DNA from: Fibrobacter sp.
GTDB taxonomy: Bacteria > Fibrobacterota > Fibrobacteria > Fibrobacterales > Fibrobacteraceae
Assembly (NCBI GenBank): GCA_024398815.1
Contig: JAKSIL010000022.1
Span: forward strand, 1 to 45,772
Reading direction: 5' to 3'
Length of the DNA: 45,772 bases
The position numbers and the translations under genes are program-made. The notes beneath the pieces were generated by a model. The model was given only the letters and a program-made list of their open reading frames with translations. It was not told the DNA's origin and ran no database searches. This document shows positions 23,194 to 31,749 of this stretch, piece by piece; position 1 is the first letter of the stretch, and each line of letters begins with the position of its first letter.

Positions 23194-26094
23194 CTAAAAA
23201 TACGCCCTAGCCTCGGTCGTCAACTTCTGAAAAATATTTTCTTCCGCATCGCCAAAGCGCAGCACATAATGCAAACCAAAAGAAATATTGTTGTTTATAT
23301 CGACCGACACAGACGACTCCAAGCGATATGTCCGTCCATCGCTATAGCCCGACATCATCTGGTAGGGAATCATATCGCCATCGCTTTCCATTTGCACGGC
23401 AGAGAACTTGACATAGGCATCGGCCACGTCGGGCTTTACATAACCCAAGCGAAGCGAGGCTTCCCAAAGATAGGCGTCAAATTCATTGTCCATATCATCG
23501 TTTCCTTCGCCATCTCGGAAACGGCCGCCAGGTTCCACATGAAATCCATCCCAGAAGCTAAAGCGGTAACGACCTGAAAAATCGCGGACATTCCATTCCA
23601 AGTCCTGGAGGGCATTCAATTCCGACTTTTCAAACAAGGCGTCAACTCCCACGAGATGATTTTCGTTTATCTGGTATTCGCTTTCCACCTTGTGATGGAA
23701 ACTGGATTCAAAATACGAAATGGAACTGAGCTTTTTATCATATTCTCCGCCCGGTTTATACGCAACCGACAAGCCTATCGGATGTTCCCAGCGAAGGCGG
23801 GTTTCCCAATCAATAGTTCCCGACGAAATCTTACGAAGTTCATGAGGAGTCGATGCAGGGAAATACAATTTTTTACCTGTAGTATCTTCGCCTACAGCGT
23901 TGTACGATCCGCCCAAAGTGATGTCGCGTAAAATTCCCTCGTAGATTCCCAAAAAGAGTCCGGGATTCCAATCCAAATCAATGCCAAAGGCCGCATTGGA
24001 GGCGAGCACCGCTCCAACGGAATCGTTGCGTCCCATACCCTCGTAAACGAAATCGCCATTATCGACACCCTCAATGAAAGCGCCCGTCAGGCTATCATAG
24101 CGAACATCGCCCGTCCCTTTGGCTACAGCCTTGTAAACGGATGTATAAGTCTGTTCCTCGGTGAGTCCCAATTTGTAGCTGACGCTTCCGGAAATGCCTT
24201 TTTCTTCGTTTCCAAAACGTGAGTCCAACTCGCCCACCCAGCTGTTTTCTGCGGCACTGGAATCAACGCTGCGCCGTTCGTACTGCAAAAAATGTTCCAC
24301 ATCGACGTAGCTGCCATGCCAATCCGCAGTCTGCGTCCAAACAACGGACTTCAAGGAATCGCTCCAATCGTCACCATAGCTGTCACCGCGGCGCTTGGCC
24401 AATTTCGTTTCGACGCCTTCGCTCGCCTGCCAACTTTTTCCGACCAGCAAGAATCCGGAACCTGTTTTGCCGTAAGCCACTTCGTCTTCTACGCCATTTG
24501 CATCGATATCCGTATATCGCAAATCAAAATTGCCAAAAGGTCTCCACAAGCCCTGTAAAAATTCTGTAGAGCCCGTAGCCTGATAGCGTTCCTTTTCAGC
24601 ATCCTGAACGCTGGACACACGCGCGACACCCAAATCACTCGTCACCTTCCTGTTTTTATGGACAAGTGAAACTTTCGCTCGCGACGAATTCCAGTTTTCA
24701 TCTTCGCCCTGGCGGTAGCCCCACAAAGCGTTCGCAAACCATTCCGAGCCCAAGCGGAACCGCATACCGAATTCATCATGGCGCAAATCGCCCGAAAAAA
24801 CGCCTGCACTGTCCAAGTCCCATTCGTCTTTCAGCTTAAACGAATTCCAGTCGTGGTCCATTCCTTGGAAATCGTTGATTTCGAATTCACTTTGTACGTA
24901 ATTCCCATACACGGAAAAAGCGACCGGAAATTTTTTCATAAATTCCGACGAATCCGTCGTCAGGAACCATCGATAGGCGTTACCCCTTGGGCCATCGACA
25001 TCGTCCGATACCGAGTTGGAATCATGGCGGTTCACTGCCATTTCCAAATCCATGTAATAGCGATTGTCCTGCTGCAGGCGCAATCTCGTTCCCATGCGGT
25101 CTGTGCGCTCGGGCCGTTTCAGCAAAAGGGTCGAATCAACACCCCCGGGCAAACTGTCGTTTGACCTGTAAAGATTTCCGCCCTTGTCCTTTTTGAGGCT
25201 TTCATATTCGACATCGCTCCAAGAGCCTCGTTTCATGCGCTCCCTGTCGTTTTCAAGTCTGAATCCGGAAACGTCCAAATAAAGGTTCGGGTGCCTGTAC
25301 TTTCCGCTCGCCGCATAAAGATTGTAAAGATTGTCACTATCGTAAGCATCGTATTCTACGCGGATTTCATCGTCGGGCCCGGGAATTTTTGCGCCCTTGA
25401 AATCCAACAGGCCGCCCGCATAGTTCACCGTATAGTCGACATCACGAGTCAATTTATTTCCATTGACAAATACGGCTTCGGAGTTCGGCACGACCGCCAG
25501 ATAATCTCCGTTGTCGCTTATGGCATAGCCGCTCCGTTGGCCGCTTACACCATTGAACACACGACTTATTCTCGTCACTTCGTCCGTGCCTACGGCCCCA
25601 CGCACATCCGTATAGCCTCCGCGAACGCCCACCATGGCACCAAGCGTAGAGCGTTCAATCGAAAAAAGTCCCAGGTTTTCATCGGTCCAAGTCAAATCGC
25701 CCAAATGGACCAACCAATGCTTGGATTCCGCCCTAAAGTAAACCTGGTCCACTTCCTGGAGCGTCGCCGTCGTCTGGTTTCCGGCCTTGCGATCGACATC
25801 GCTGAGCAAAGCGTCGATATACACGCTGTCGCCCACAACGCCCTGTATAGACAAACGAAGTTCCTGATCCACCTGGGTTCCGCCATCGCCCACAGTCACC
25901 TGCATCGTCTTGTAGCCGTGAGTCTGCAACTGCGAGTTATTTACGTTGTTCAAACTGTCAGGATAATTTTCAACGTGATTGTACCGGACCAGGTATTCAG
26001 GATGCCACACCGGAATGGAATCAACATTCATGGCAAGTGCATTGCCAAACGCAACGAACGCAAGCAACACCTTTAGTCCGCTGGACCTGCGCAT
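23194..26094 (-). CDS. Large outer-membrane beta-barrel protein, function unknown
   Basis: 966 residues with a signal peptide ending near A-L-A (about 21). There are few hydrophobic helices; instead alternating strands with many Trp and Tyr and a C-terminal strand ending A-R-A-Y-F, as outer-membrane barrels do. Residues ~210-255 contain A-V-F-V-N-G-N-K-L and D-V-D-Y-T-V-N-Y, a module also seen in large surface barrel proteins such as SprA-type; that similarity is from memory. AAAGG lies well placed before ATG. It lies between the DUF2914 gene (5 bases) and the Omp85 gene (7 bases). The cargo or function is unknown. Confidence 0.7.
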   Translation of the reverse strand: MRRSSGLKVLLAFVAFGNALAMNVDSIPVWHPEYLVRYNHVENYPDSLNNVNNSQLQTHGYKTMQVTVGDGGTQVDQELRLSIQGVVGDSVYIDALLSDVDRKAGNQTTATLQEVDQVYFRAESKHWLVHLGDLTWTDENLGLFSIERSTLGAMVGVRGGYTDVRGAVGTDEVTRISRVFNGVSGQRSGYAISDNGDYLAVVPNSEAVFVNGNKLTRDVDYTVNYAGGLLDFKGAKIPGPDDEIRVEYDAYDSDNLYNLYAASGKYRHPNLYLDVSGFRLENDRERMKRGSWSDVEYESLKKDKGGNLYRSNDSLPGGVDSTLLLKRPERTDRMGTRLRLQQDNRYYMDLEMAVNRHDSNSVSDDVDGPRGNAYRWFLTTDSSEFMKKFPVAFSVYGNYVQSEFEINDFQGMDHDWNSFKLKDEWDLDSAGVFSGDLRHDEFGMRFRLGSEWFANALWGYRQGEDENWNSSRAKVSLVHKNRKVTSDLGVARVSSVQDAEKERYQATGSTEFLQGLWRPFGNFDLRYTDIDANGVEDEVAYGKTGSGFLLVGKSWQASEGVETKLAKRRGDSYGDDWSDSLKSVVWTQTADWHGSYVDVEHFLQYERRSVDSSAAENSWVGELDSRFGNEEKGISGSVSYKLGLTEEQTYTSVYKAVAKGTGDVRYDSLTGAFIEGVDNGDFVYEGMGRNDSVGAVLASNAAFGIDLDWNPGLFLGIYEGILRDITLGGSYNAVGEDTTGKKLYFPASTPHELRKISSGTIDWETRLRWEHPIGLSVAYKPGGEYDKKLSSISYFESSFHHKVESEYQINENHLVGVDALFEKSELNALQDLEWNVRDFSGRYRFSFWDGFHVEPGGRFRDGEGNDDMDNEFDAYLWEASLRLGYVKPDVADAYVKFSAVQMESDGDMIPYQMMSGYSDGRTYRLESSVSVDINNNISFGLHYVLRFGDAEENIFQKLTTEARAYF

Positions 26095-26099
26095 AGATT

Positions 26100-26615
26100 T
26101 TACCTTTCGGCAGATTCAATCACGAACTGTTTACTTGAAAGGAGCTTTCGACCGGCAATCAAGTCAACGCTCCACTCGCCCGGTTTTAACAGTTTGGGAG
26201 AAATTTCCGTATGGCAGGCGCTAATGTCCGTTTGCGGAGCGTCGGACTGTTCGTCGATGACCTTGTGGCTCTCGGCCACCTTGATTTCGCAGGGCAACAC
26301 TTGGATGGTATCGGTTCCCCAAAACCACACATGCCGCAAAGTATCGGCAGAATAAAGCATGGCATTCGAAATGGTCGAATAAAAATAAAGTCGCGTATTT
26401 TCTTCAAAGACGCTATCGACGCCAAAAGGCGTACCGCGCACGACATTGCGGCAAACTACGCTCTGCGCAGGCGACAGTTCCGTTTCGGCAACATCGGGAA
26501 CAGCATGGTCCTCGATCCAGAAACTAATGAACCTATGCACAAAAAAGCCAAGGAAAACAACCAGCACCAGCACGGTCGTCTTTCTCAAATTGCGAAGTGG
26601 CGGAAACGCAGCCAC
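26100..26615 (-). CDS. DUF2914-domain membrane-anchored protein
   Basis: 171 residues from GTG 26615 with AGAGG seven bases upstream. One membrane helix at about 13-33 leaves ~135 residues in the periplasm. These match the DUF2914 pattern: V-V-C-R-N-V followed by P-x-G-V-D, Y-F-Y-S-T-I, H-V-W-F-W near the centre, and P-G-E-W-S-V-D-L with S-K-Q-F-V-I at the end. The domain is small and all-beta, of unknown function. It lies 11 bases after the roadblock gene and 5 before the large outer-membrane protein, so it may join inner and outer parts of this system. Confidence 0.75.
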   Translation of the reverse strand: MAAFPPLRNLRKTTVLVLVVFLGFFVHRFISFWIEDHAVPDVAETELSPAQSVVCRNVVRGTPFGVDSVFEENTRLYFYSTISNAMLYSADTLRHVWFWGTDTIQVLPCEIKVAESHKVIDEQSDAPQTDISACHTEISPKLLKPGEWSVDLIAGRKLLSSKQFVIESAER

Positions 26616-26626
26616 AATAGCCTCTT

Positions 26627-27043
26627 TTAAATAAGCTTACTCGTATTCTGCGTAAATGCAGGAACCGCATCCACCAGCTTTTCCACCAACAGGCGATTGA
26701 AGTCGTCGATACGGTTCGGAAGACGGGAGCCGGTAAAGACCTGCACCAAAAGAAGCGATTCATCTACGGGAGCAATGTAAATCGAACGTTCTTCTCCAGT
26801 ATACGAAACAGCCTGGAAATTCACGCCACCGAGCATCATGCCGACCTGGCGGGCAGAGTCAAAAGAAGCCGTACTCAAAACAGCAAGCGGGGTCGCATCG
26901 ATTCCAAGGGAGCCTACTTCGGCAATGATGGAACCATCGCGATGGCACAAGACAATATAGTCGGCCTTTACGCTGGCCTGATACGCAAGCATCAAGCGGC
27001 GAACCTTACCAACATCTTCAGAATAAATGGTAAAATCACTCAT
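26627..27043 (-). CDS. Roadblock/LC7-domain protein (MglB-like)
   Basis: 138 residues, cytoplasmic. The order helix, Y-I-V-L-C-H-R-D-G-S-I-I, L-A-V-L-S-T-A-S-F-D-S-A-R, then I-Y-I-A-P-V-D-E-S-L-L-L-V-Q-V-F fits the roadblock fold. In Myxococcus and others MglB-type roadblock proteins dimerise and act as GTPase-activating partners of MglA. Here it follows the MglA-like gene by 24 bases. Direct GAP function is inference; it is shorter than typical MglB (~160) and lacks an obvious C-terminal tail. Confidence 0.8.
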   Translation of the reverse strand: MSDFTIYSEDVGKVRRLMLAYQASVKADYIVLCHRDGSIIAEVGSLGIDATPLAVLSTASFDSARQVGMMLGGVNFQAVSYTGEERSIYIAPVDESLLLVQVFTGSRLPNRIDDFNRLLVEKLVDAVPAFTQNTSKLI

Positions 27044-27067
27044 GGGGCACCTACAATCTTGTTGAAA

Positions 27068-28015
27068 CTATTTCTTTTTCGGGACGTACGGACGAAGTTC
27101 GATATCATCGTCGGAGACTTCCTGCGAAGGCTTGTCGACAACACGGCCGAACGTGGGCATACGCGGAACTGTCGCCGCAGCGCGAGGACGTCCAAAAGGC
27201 GATGCCGCGGCGGCACCCCTCTGGAACAAGCCCGAACCACTACCCGCAGACGGGGCTGCACCAGCGGCAGGCGGCTTGGCTGCAAACGAAGGCATTTTGA
27301 ACGGAGATGTCGGAGCGGCAGCATTTCCGCTGAGCTTGGGCTGCTGCGAAACGGAAATACCTTCCTTGGTGAGAGACACGTCGTGAACGCCGGTATTGTT
27401 GGCGTTTTCAACAGCCTTGTTGAGCTGTCCCTGCTTCACGTTGAACTTTTCGATAACCAGCATGGCGATGGTCTTGAGTGTCGTAACCACACCCTTGCCG
27501 TTATGGGCCGTAGCCGGATAGAAGGGAACCTTTCTCGGATTGAGCTCGGCGTTCATTTCGTCGAGCGTAAAGACGTTTTCCATATCGCGCTTGTTGTACT
27601 GGAGCACGAAAGGCATATCGTCGAGATCCATGCCGTAATCCTGCAGGTTCTGGCGAAGGTTCTGCAAACTTTCAATGTTTTCGGCCTGGCGCGAACGCTG
27701 GGAATCGGCCACAAAAACAATTCCATCGACACCGCGAAGCACAAGCTTACGGGTACTGTTGTAATAAACCTGACCAGGAACGGTATAAAGCTGGAAACGA
27801 GTCTTGAAGCCCTTGATATCACCCAGATTCAACGGCAAAAAGTCAAAGAACAAAGTACGGTCGCCTTCGGTAGCGAGCGACACCATGTCGGTACGCTTGT
27901 CCTGAGGCATTTTTTGGTGAATGACCTGCAGATTAGTGGTCTTGCCACTAAGACCGGGTCCGTAATAAACCACCTTACAACTAATTTCTCGTGTAGCAAA
28001 GTTAATCGAAGACAT
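27068..28015 (-). CDS. MglA-type small Ras-like GTPase with long low-complexity tail
   Basis: 315 residues. Residues 1-195 are an MglA GTPase: P-loop [18 protein letters not shown], the family-specific T-V-P-G-Q-V in place of the Ras D-x-x-G-Q, F-V-A-D-S-Q and base-binding N-K-R-D. MglA marks cell poles and switches motility or pilus machinery. Unlike usual MglA (~195 residues) it carries ~120 more residues, rich in Ala, Pro, Ser and Gly with S-P-F repeats, ending acidic (S-D-D-D-I-E-L) then basic (P-K-K-K). AAGGA precedes ATG. It heads a five-gene leftward operon. Confidence 0.9.
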   Translation of the reverse strand: MSSINFATREISCKVVYYGPGLSGKTTNLQVIHQKMPQDKRTDMVSLATEGDRTLFFDFLPLNLGDIKGFKTRFQLYTVPGQVYYNSTRKLVLRGVDGIVFVADSQRSRQAENIESLQNLRQNLQDYGMDLDDMPFVLQYNKRDMENVFTLDEMNAELNPRKVPFYPATAHNGKGVVTTLKTIAMLVIEKFNVKQGQLNKAVENANNTGVHDVSLTKEGISVSQQPKLSGNAAAPTSPFKMPSFAAKPPAAGAAPSAGSGSGLFQRGAAAASPFGRPRAAATVPRMPTFGRVVDKPSQEVSDDDIELRPYVPKKK

Positions 28016-28160
28016 TTCAATTCCTTAATACTCTACAACTTAATCTAGTAAAATTGCAGACGACAAGGATTTACACTGTTTCAAAAAGGCGCTTTTTCGG
28101 AATAAATCATTATTCCACAATAGATTAGAAAAATAGGACAAGTTAAGAAAACACAAAACA

Positions 28161-28182
28161 CCGGTGCACATACGTGCATCGG
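28161..28182 (-). terminator. Rho-independent terminator of rpsT
   Basis: CCGGTGCAC, ATAC, GTGCATCGG forms a stem with one mismatch, followed on the minus strand by T-rich sequence. It lies 31 bases past the rpsT stop. Its core, 28165-28178, is also TGCAC-N4-GTGCA, see findings. Confidence 0.75.
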
Positions 28183-28212
28183 CATTTTATTTCCGATAAC
28201 AGAATCGCTTAA

Positions 28213-28473
28213 TTAAGCGAAGCCGTTAATGACTTTAGCGACCTTGGCCTTGTAGTTGGCAGCGCGGTTAGCATTGAAACCGGCGCGCTTGGAACAAGCA
28301 GCCTTGTCGAGCATGCTGAAGAGCTTCGGCATTTCGGCGAGAGCGGCGTCCTTAGTGGTAGCGGTGCGGATCACCTTGAGGCTAGCACGAATTTCAGAAC
28401 GAGCTGCGCGGTTCATAGCATTGGCCTTTTCGGCCTGGCGCAAACGCTTTTTGCAAGATTTATGTTGCGGCAC
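28213..28473 (-). CDS. rpsT: 30S ribosomal protein S20
   Basis: 86 residues, standard length. It binds 16S rRNA early in small-subunit assembly. The basic N-terminus with K-S-C-K-K-R-L-R-Q and the helix N-R-A-A-R-S-E-I-R-A, then H-like basic C-terminal N-R-A-A-N-Y-K-A-K match the family. The start is GTG 28473 with GGAG six bases upstream. It has its own promoter (TTGACA, 16 bases, TATCTTTG) and terminator, as expected of a single-gene unit. Confidence 0.93.
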   Translation of the reverse strand: MPQHKSCKKRLRQAEKANAMNRAARSEIRASLKVIRTATTKDAALAEMPKLFSMLDKAACSKRAGFNANRAANYKAKVAKVINGFA

Positions 28474-28516
28474 TTTAATCTCCGGGTAAAAAACCTAATT
28501 AAAAATTTTGTAGGCA

Positions 28517-28546
28517 CAAAGATAGTAAAGCTTTGGATTTTGTCAA
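28517..28546 (-). promoter_or_regulatory. rpsT promoter
   Basis: On the minus strand TTGACA, 16 bases, then TATCTTTG (plus 28517-28524), a consensus -35 with a downstream element fitting TAnnTTTG. The 5' leader would be about 40 bases. Confidence 0.7.
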
Positions 28547-28571
28547 GTCCCCTTATCTGCCCCAAAATTGC

Positions 28572-28579
28572 TATTTTTG
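28572..28579 (+). promoter_or_regulatory. TATTTTTG element five bases before the aminotransferase start
   Basis: TATTTTTG fits TAnnTTTG and lies five bases from ATG 28585. It is also the right arm of a 7-bp inverted repeat (28561-28581, CCCAAAA with TTTTGGG). No -35 was recognised. Confidence 0.4.
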
Positions 28580-28584
28580 GGAAT

Positions 28585-29781
28585 ATGATCCCCTTTGTCA
28601 ACCTAATTGGCCAACGAAACGCCTACAAACCTGAACTGGAACAGGCGGAACGGGCCGTTTTTGACAGCGGATGCTTCATTGGCGGCCCAGCCGTAAGCCA
28701 ACTGGAAGCCAATCTGGCGAAATTTTGCGGAATCGGGCACGCCATTGCCTGCGGAAGCGGCACAGAGGCCCTGACCGTCTCGCTCATGGCCCTGGGAATC
28801 GCTCCCGGTGACGAGGTCATCGTCCCGGACTTCACGTTCGTAGCCCCCGCAGAATGCGTGGCCGCCCTCGGCGGAATTCCGAAATTCGCAGACATCGACG
28901 CGGAAACCCTGCAGATTTCCCCGAAAAGCGTAGAATCGCTCGTAGGGCCTGCGACTCGCGGAATCATCGCGGTGGACCTCTTTGGCCAGTGCGCCCCTTA
29001 TAAGGAGTTGCGTGAAATCGCAAACCGCCATGGGCTTTGGATTCTGGAGGACAGTGCGCAAGCCTTCGGTGCAAGCGTTGCGCAAAGCCCTCATTTGGAA
29101 CCGCGCCGTGCCTGCACGTTCGGCGATATCGCCATTACAAGTTTCTACCCGAGCAAGCCGCTCGGCTGCTACGGCGACGGCGGAGCCATCTTCACCGACG
29201 ACGCCGAACTGGCAAGGAAGGTTCGCCAAATTGCAAACCACGGAAGTTCGGAGCATTACCTGCACGAAATCGTGGGCGTGAACAGCAGGCTCGATGCCAT
29301 CCAGGCCGCCGTATTGAATGTGAAACTCACGCATTTTGAGGAAGAACTCTGCAAGCGCAGGGAAAACGCCGCCAAGTACGACGCCTTCTTCGCCAATGTC
29401 GAAGGAATCCAACCGCAGCGCATCGCCAAGGGAAACACGAGCACCTACGCACAATACACGCTCTTGGTAGACGACAGGAACGCCTTCATCGAAAAATTGA
29501 AGAAGGCGGAAATTCCTTATTGCATCCACTACCCCATGGCGCTGCATTGCCAGCCGTGCTTCGGCGAATTGAGCCACGCAGCAAGCGCCACCGATAATTT
29601 GAACGGTGCCAATGCTACCGCCACTTTGAACTGCGCCAGCGAAAATGCTACTTTGAACTGCGCCACCGGAAATGCTACTTTGAACTGCGCCGAAGTCGCA
29701 AGCACAAAGGCCATAAGCCTACCCGTATGCGCCTTCACCGACGTCGACACCATCATCGAAAAACTGAGGAACGTGCTATGA
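28585..29781 (+). CDS. DegT/DnrJ/EryC1-family sugar aminotransferase with repeat insert
   Basis: 398 residues from ATG 28585. A PLP enzyme that moves an amino group to a nucleotide-linked keto sugar for surface polysaccharide or LPS. G-S-G-T-E-A-L at 58-64, E-D-S-A-Q-A-F-G at 155-162 and the PLP lysine K191 in S-F-Y-P-S-K-P-L-G are intact. Residues about 333-372 are an extra segment containing three copies of N-A-T-L-N-C-A coded by 27-bp near-identical repeats, between the C-terminal Q-P-C-F and S-L-P-V, where relatives have a short loop. ATG of the thioesterase overlaps the stop. The sugar substrate is unknown. Confidence 0.88.
   Translation: MIPFVNLIGQRNAYKPELEQAERAVFDSGCFIGGPAVSQLEANLAKFCGIGHAIACGSGTEALTVSLMALGIAPGDEVIVPDFTFVAPAECVAALGGIPKFADIDAETLQISPKSVESLVGPATRGIIAVDLFGQCAPYKELREIANRHGLWILEDSAQAFGASVAQSPHLEPRRACTFGDIAITSFYPSKPLGCYGDGGAIFTDDAELARKVRQIANHGSSEHYLHEIVGVNSRLDAIQAAVLNVKLTHFEEELCKRRENAAKYDAFFANVEGIQPQRIAKGNTSTYAQYTLLVDDRNAFIEKLKKAEIPYCIHYPMALHCQPCFGELSHAASATDNLNGANATATLNCASENATLNCATGNATLNCAEVASTKAISLPVCAFTDVDTIIEKLRNVL
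29611..29697 (+). repeat. 27-bp in-frame tandem repeats within the aminotransferase
   Basis: Units 29611-29643 (33 bases), 29644-29670 and 29671-29697 (27 bases each), all with ACTTTGAACTGCGCC. A worn extra unit may lie just upstream (around 29590-29610). Each full unit adds nine residues, so copy number can change without breaking the frame. Confidence 0.85.
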
Positions 29782-30290
29782 AGAACACCGGACTGATTCC
29801 CGAAATCGCAAACGATTCGACGCCCCGCAAAGTGAGCGAATCCGCGCTGGAAAGCCACGCCATCGTGCACCCGGTAGACACGAACGCCCTGAACCAGGCC
29901 TTCGGCGGTTACTTGATGTCGTTGATGGACGAAGCCGCCTGCGTAGTGGCCTTCAGGCACGCCGGCCGCAAAGTGAATACGGTTTCCATCGACAGCGTGC
30001 GTTTTTGGAAGCCGACCGATGTGGGCACCATCCTGAACATCCACGCGAGCATGAACCGAGTGTTCAACACCTCCATGGAAATCGGCATCAAGATTACCGA
30101 AACGGACCCTTCGAAAAAAGAGGAAATCCCGGTCGCCCGCGCGTACTTCACGTTTGTAGCCATTGGCGATGACGGACGACCCGTGCCGGCCCCTGCCGTT
30201 GTGCCCGAAACCGCCGACGAAAAGCGCCGCTACGACGAAGCGCTCGTCCGCAGGGAAGCCCGCATAGCACTTGGCAAAAAACTGACGTAA
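29778..30290 (+). CDS. Acyl-CoA thioesterase, hotdog fold (YciA-like)
   Basis: 170 residues from ATG 29778, overlapping the aminotransferase stop (ATGA). Likely hydrolyses acyl-CoA in the cytoplasm. The hotdog core carries N-x-A-F-G-G-Y-L-M-S-L-M-D-E-A, followed by V-S-I-D-S-V-R-F-W-K-P and N-T-S-M-E-I, the pattern of YciA/BACH-type thioesterases, in which Asp/Glu of the D-E-A segment is catalytic. Translational coupling with a sugar aminotransferase is unusual and may be incidental. Chain-length preference cannot be read. Confidence 0.85.
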   Translation: MKNTGLIPEIANDSTPRKVSESALESHAIVHPVDTNALNQAFGGYLMSLMDEAACVVAFRHAGRKVNTVSIDSVRFWKPTDVGTILNIHASMNRVFNTSMEIGIKITETDPSKKEEIPVARAYFTFVAIGDDGRPVPAPAVVPETADEKRRYDEALVRREARIALGKKLT

Positions 30291-30408
30291 ACGCGTCAAC
30301 GGCAAAAGCGCTCAGCACCGCAAGAACCGTCGCCCTGTATACAGGCGGAAACAAAAAAACATATTTATGGGTCTTCCCGCGAGAGTCCGCAATTGCTAAA
30401 ATTTAGGC

Positions 30409-31749
30409 ATGTCCGGCGCCGTTTTGGAAGTCAAAGATAGATCGCTCATCAGCCTTTCTTGGCCGCTTATCTTGACGTTTGCCGTGGGCATGATCCAGCC
30501 CATGATGGACAGCTGGTTCCTTTCCCGCACCTCGGAAACCGCGGCCGCGGGCGTCGGCGCCATGATGCCTGTTTTGGGCGCTCTTTTTACGGCTCTCCAC
30601 GCCTTTGCGCAATCCGGCGCGAGCATTACTTCGCAGTACATCGGTGCAAAGCAGAACGGGCACGCCCGCAGCACGCAGACCATGGTGATTTTCGGAAGCA
30701 TTTTCTTGGGCGTGGCGCTGAACCTCTTGATTTTTCCACTTTCCGGCACGATTCCGCAGTGGATGGGCCTTACCGAAGGCCCTGCCGAATACGCGCGACA
30801 ATTTTTGAGCATCGTTTGCTTTGGTTTCGCTTTCCGCGCCCTGCAAACGATTTTGACAGCCCTCATCGCCACCCACGGACTCACCGTGTGGAACCTGGTC
30901 GGTAACGTACTCACCATCGCAAGCAACGCTCTTTTGAACGTGATTTTCTTGGAAGGGCTCTTTGGGATTCCCAAACTGGGTGTCTACGGGGTAGGGCTCG
31001 CCACGGCACTTTCCTGGCTGATTTCCTCGGCCATTCTCTGGATGGTGCTCACGTTCAAGGTCAAGCACCACAGCCACCGCCGCGACTGGAAGCGTTCCAG
31101 GGTGCTGCTGCCCGACTGGATTCGCATTGGACTCCCCGCCGCAGCGGAGCCCATCAGTTTTCAGCTGTTCCAGGTGTTCATTACCGCGATGGTCGTGTAC
31201 GTGGGCACCACTGCCATGACCGCGCGCGTGTTCGCCGGAAACTTCGCCGCTTTGTCCGTAATTCTAGGCGTCGGTCTTGGCAGTGGTAACCAAATCTTGG
31301 TTGCCCACCTCGTGGGCGCCCACGACTTTGCGAAAGCGAACAGGCGCGTATGCCAGACTCTTGCCGTGGGCATTACTAGCGGGCTATTGCTTTCGATTAT
31401 GGTGGCGCTTCTGGGCGAACATTTGATCCGACTTTACACCGACAACCCCGAAGTGATTCGCCTTGGCAGGATTTGCCTCTGGTGCGATGTGGCGGTGCAG
31501 CCATTCAAGGCGGTAAACTTCATCATCACCACTTCCTTGAGGGCCGCGGGCGATTCCAACTTCCCCGCCATCGTGGGTAGCGCCATGATGTGGACCTTGG
31601 GCCTTGCGACAGCACTCATTCTCGCATTTGTAGTGGGCCTCGGACTCCCCGGACTCTGGCTCGGCATGGCCGCCGACGAACTCTACCGCTCGTTTGCGAA
31701 CGCATGGCGCTGGAAAAGTGGCCGCTGGAAAAGCAAAGCCGTGGTTTAG
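30409..31749 (+). CDS. MATE-family multidrug/metabolite efflux transporter
   Basis: 446 residues with about 12 membrane helices in two similar halves, the MATE plan. The first helix has L-S-W-P-L-I-L-T-F and P-M-M-D-S-W-F-L, and the second half begins with I-R-I-G-L-P-A-A-A-E-P as in the family's internal repeat. It should export cationic compounds using sodium or proton gradients. No ribosome site is evident before ATG. Its neighbours are unrelated. The substrate is unknown. Confidence 0.9.
   Translation: MSGAVLEVKDRSLISLSWPLILTFAVGMIQPMMDSWFLSRTSETAAAGVGAMMPVLGALFTALHAFAQSGASITSQYIGAKQNGHARSTQTMVIFGSIFLGVALNLLIFPLSGTIPQWMGLTEGPAEYARQFLSIVCFGFAFRALQTILTALIATHGLTVWNLVGNVLTIASNALLNVIFLEGLFGIPKLGVYGVGLATALSWLISSAILWMVLTFKVKHHSHRRDWKRSRVLLPDWIRIGLPAAAEPISFQLFQVFITAMVVYVGTTAMTARVFAGNFAALSVILGVGLGSGNQILVAHLVGAHDFAKANRRVCQTLAVGITSGLLLSIMVALLGEHLIRLYTDNPEVIRLGRICLWCDVAVQPFKAVNFIITTSLRAAGDSNFPAIVGSAMMWTLGLATALILAFVVGLGLPGLWLGMAADELYRSFANAWRWKSGRWKSKAVV

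Noticed and set aside
28603..29577. Minus-strand open frame opposite the aminotransferase
   Set aside because: The aminotransferase is complete and conserved; the antisense frame has no recognisable domain.
29583..29700. Reading the 27-bp repeats as a CRISPR-like or intergenic repeat
   Set aside because: They are head-to-tail without spacers, keep the aminotransferase frame and end before conserved C-terminal residues.
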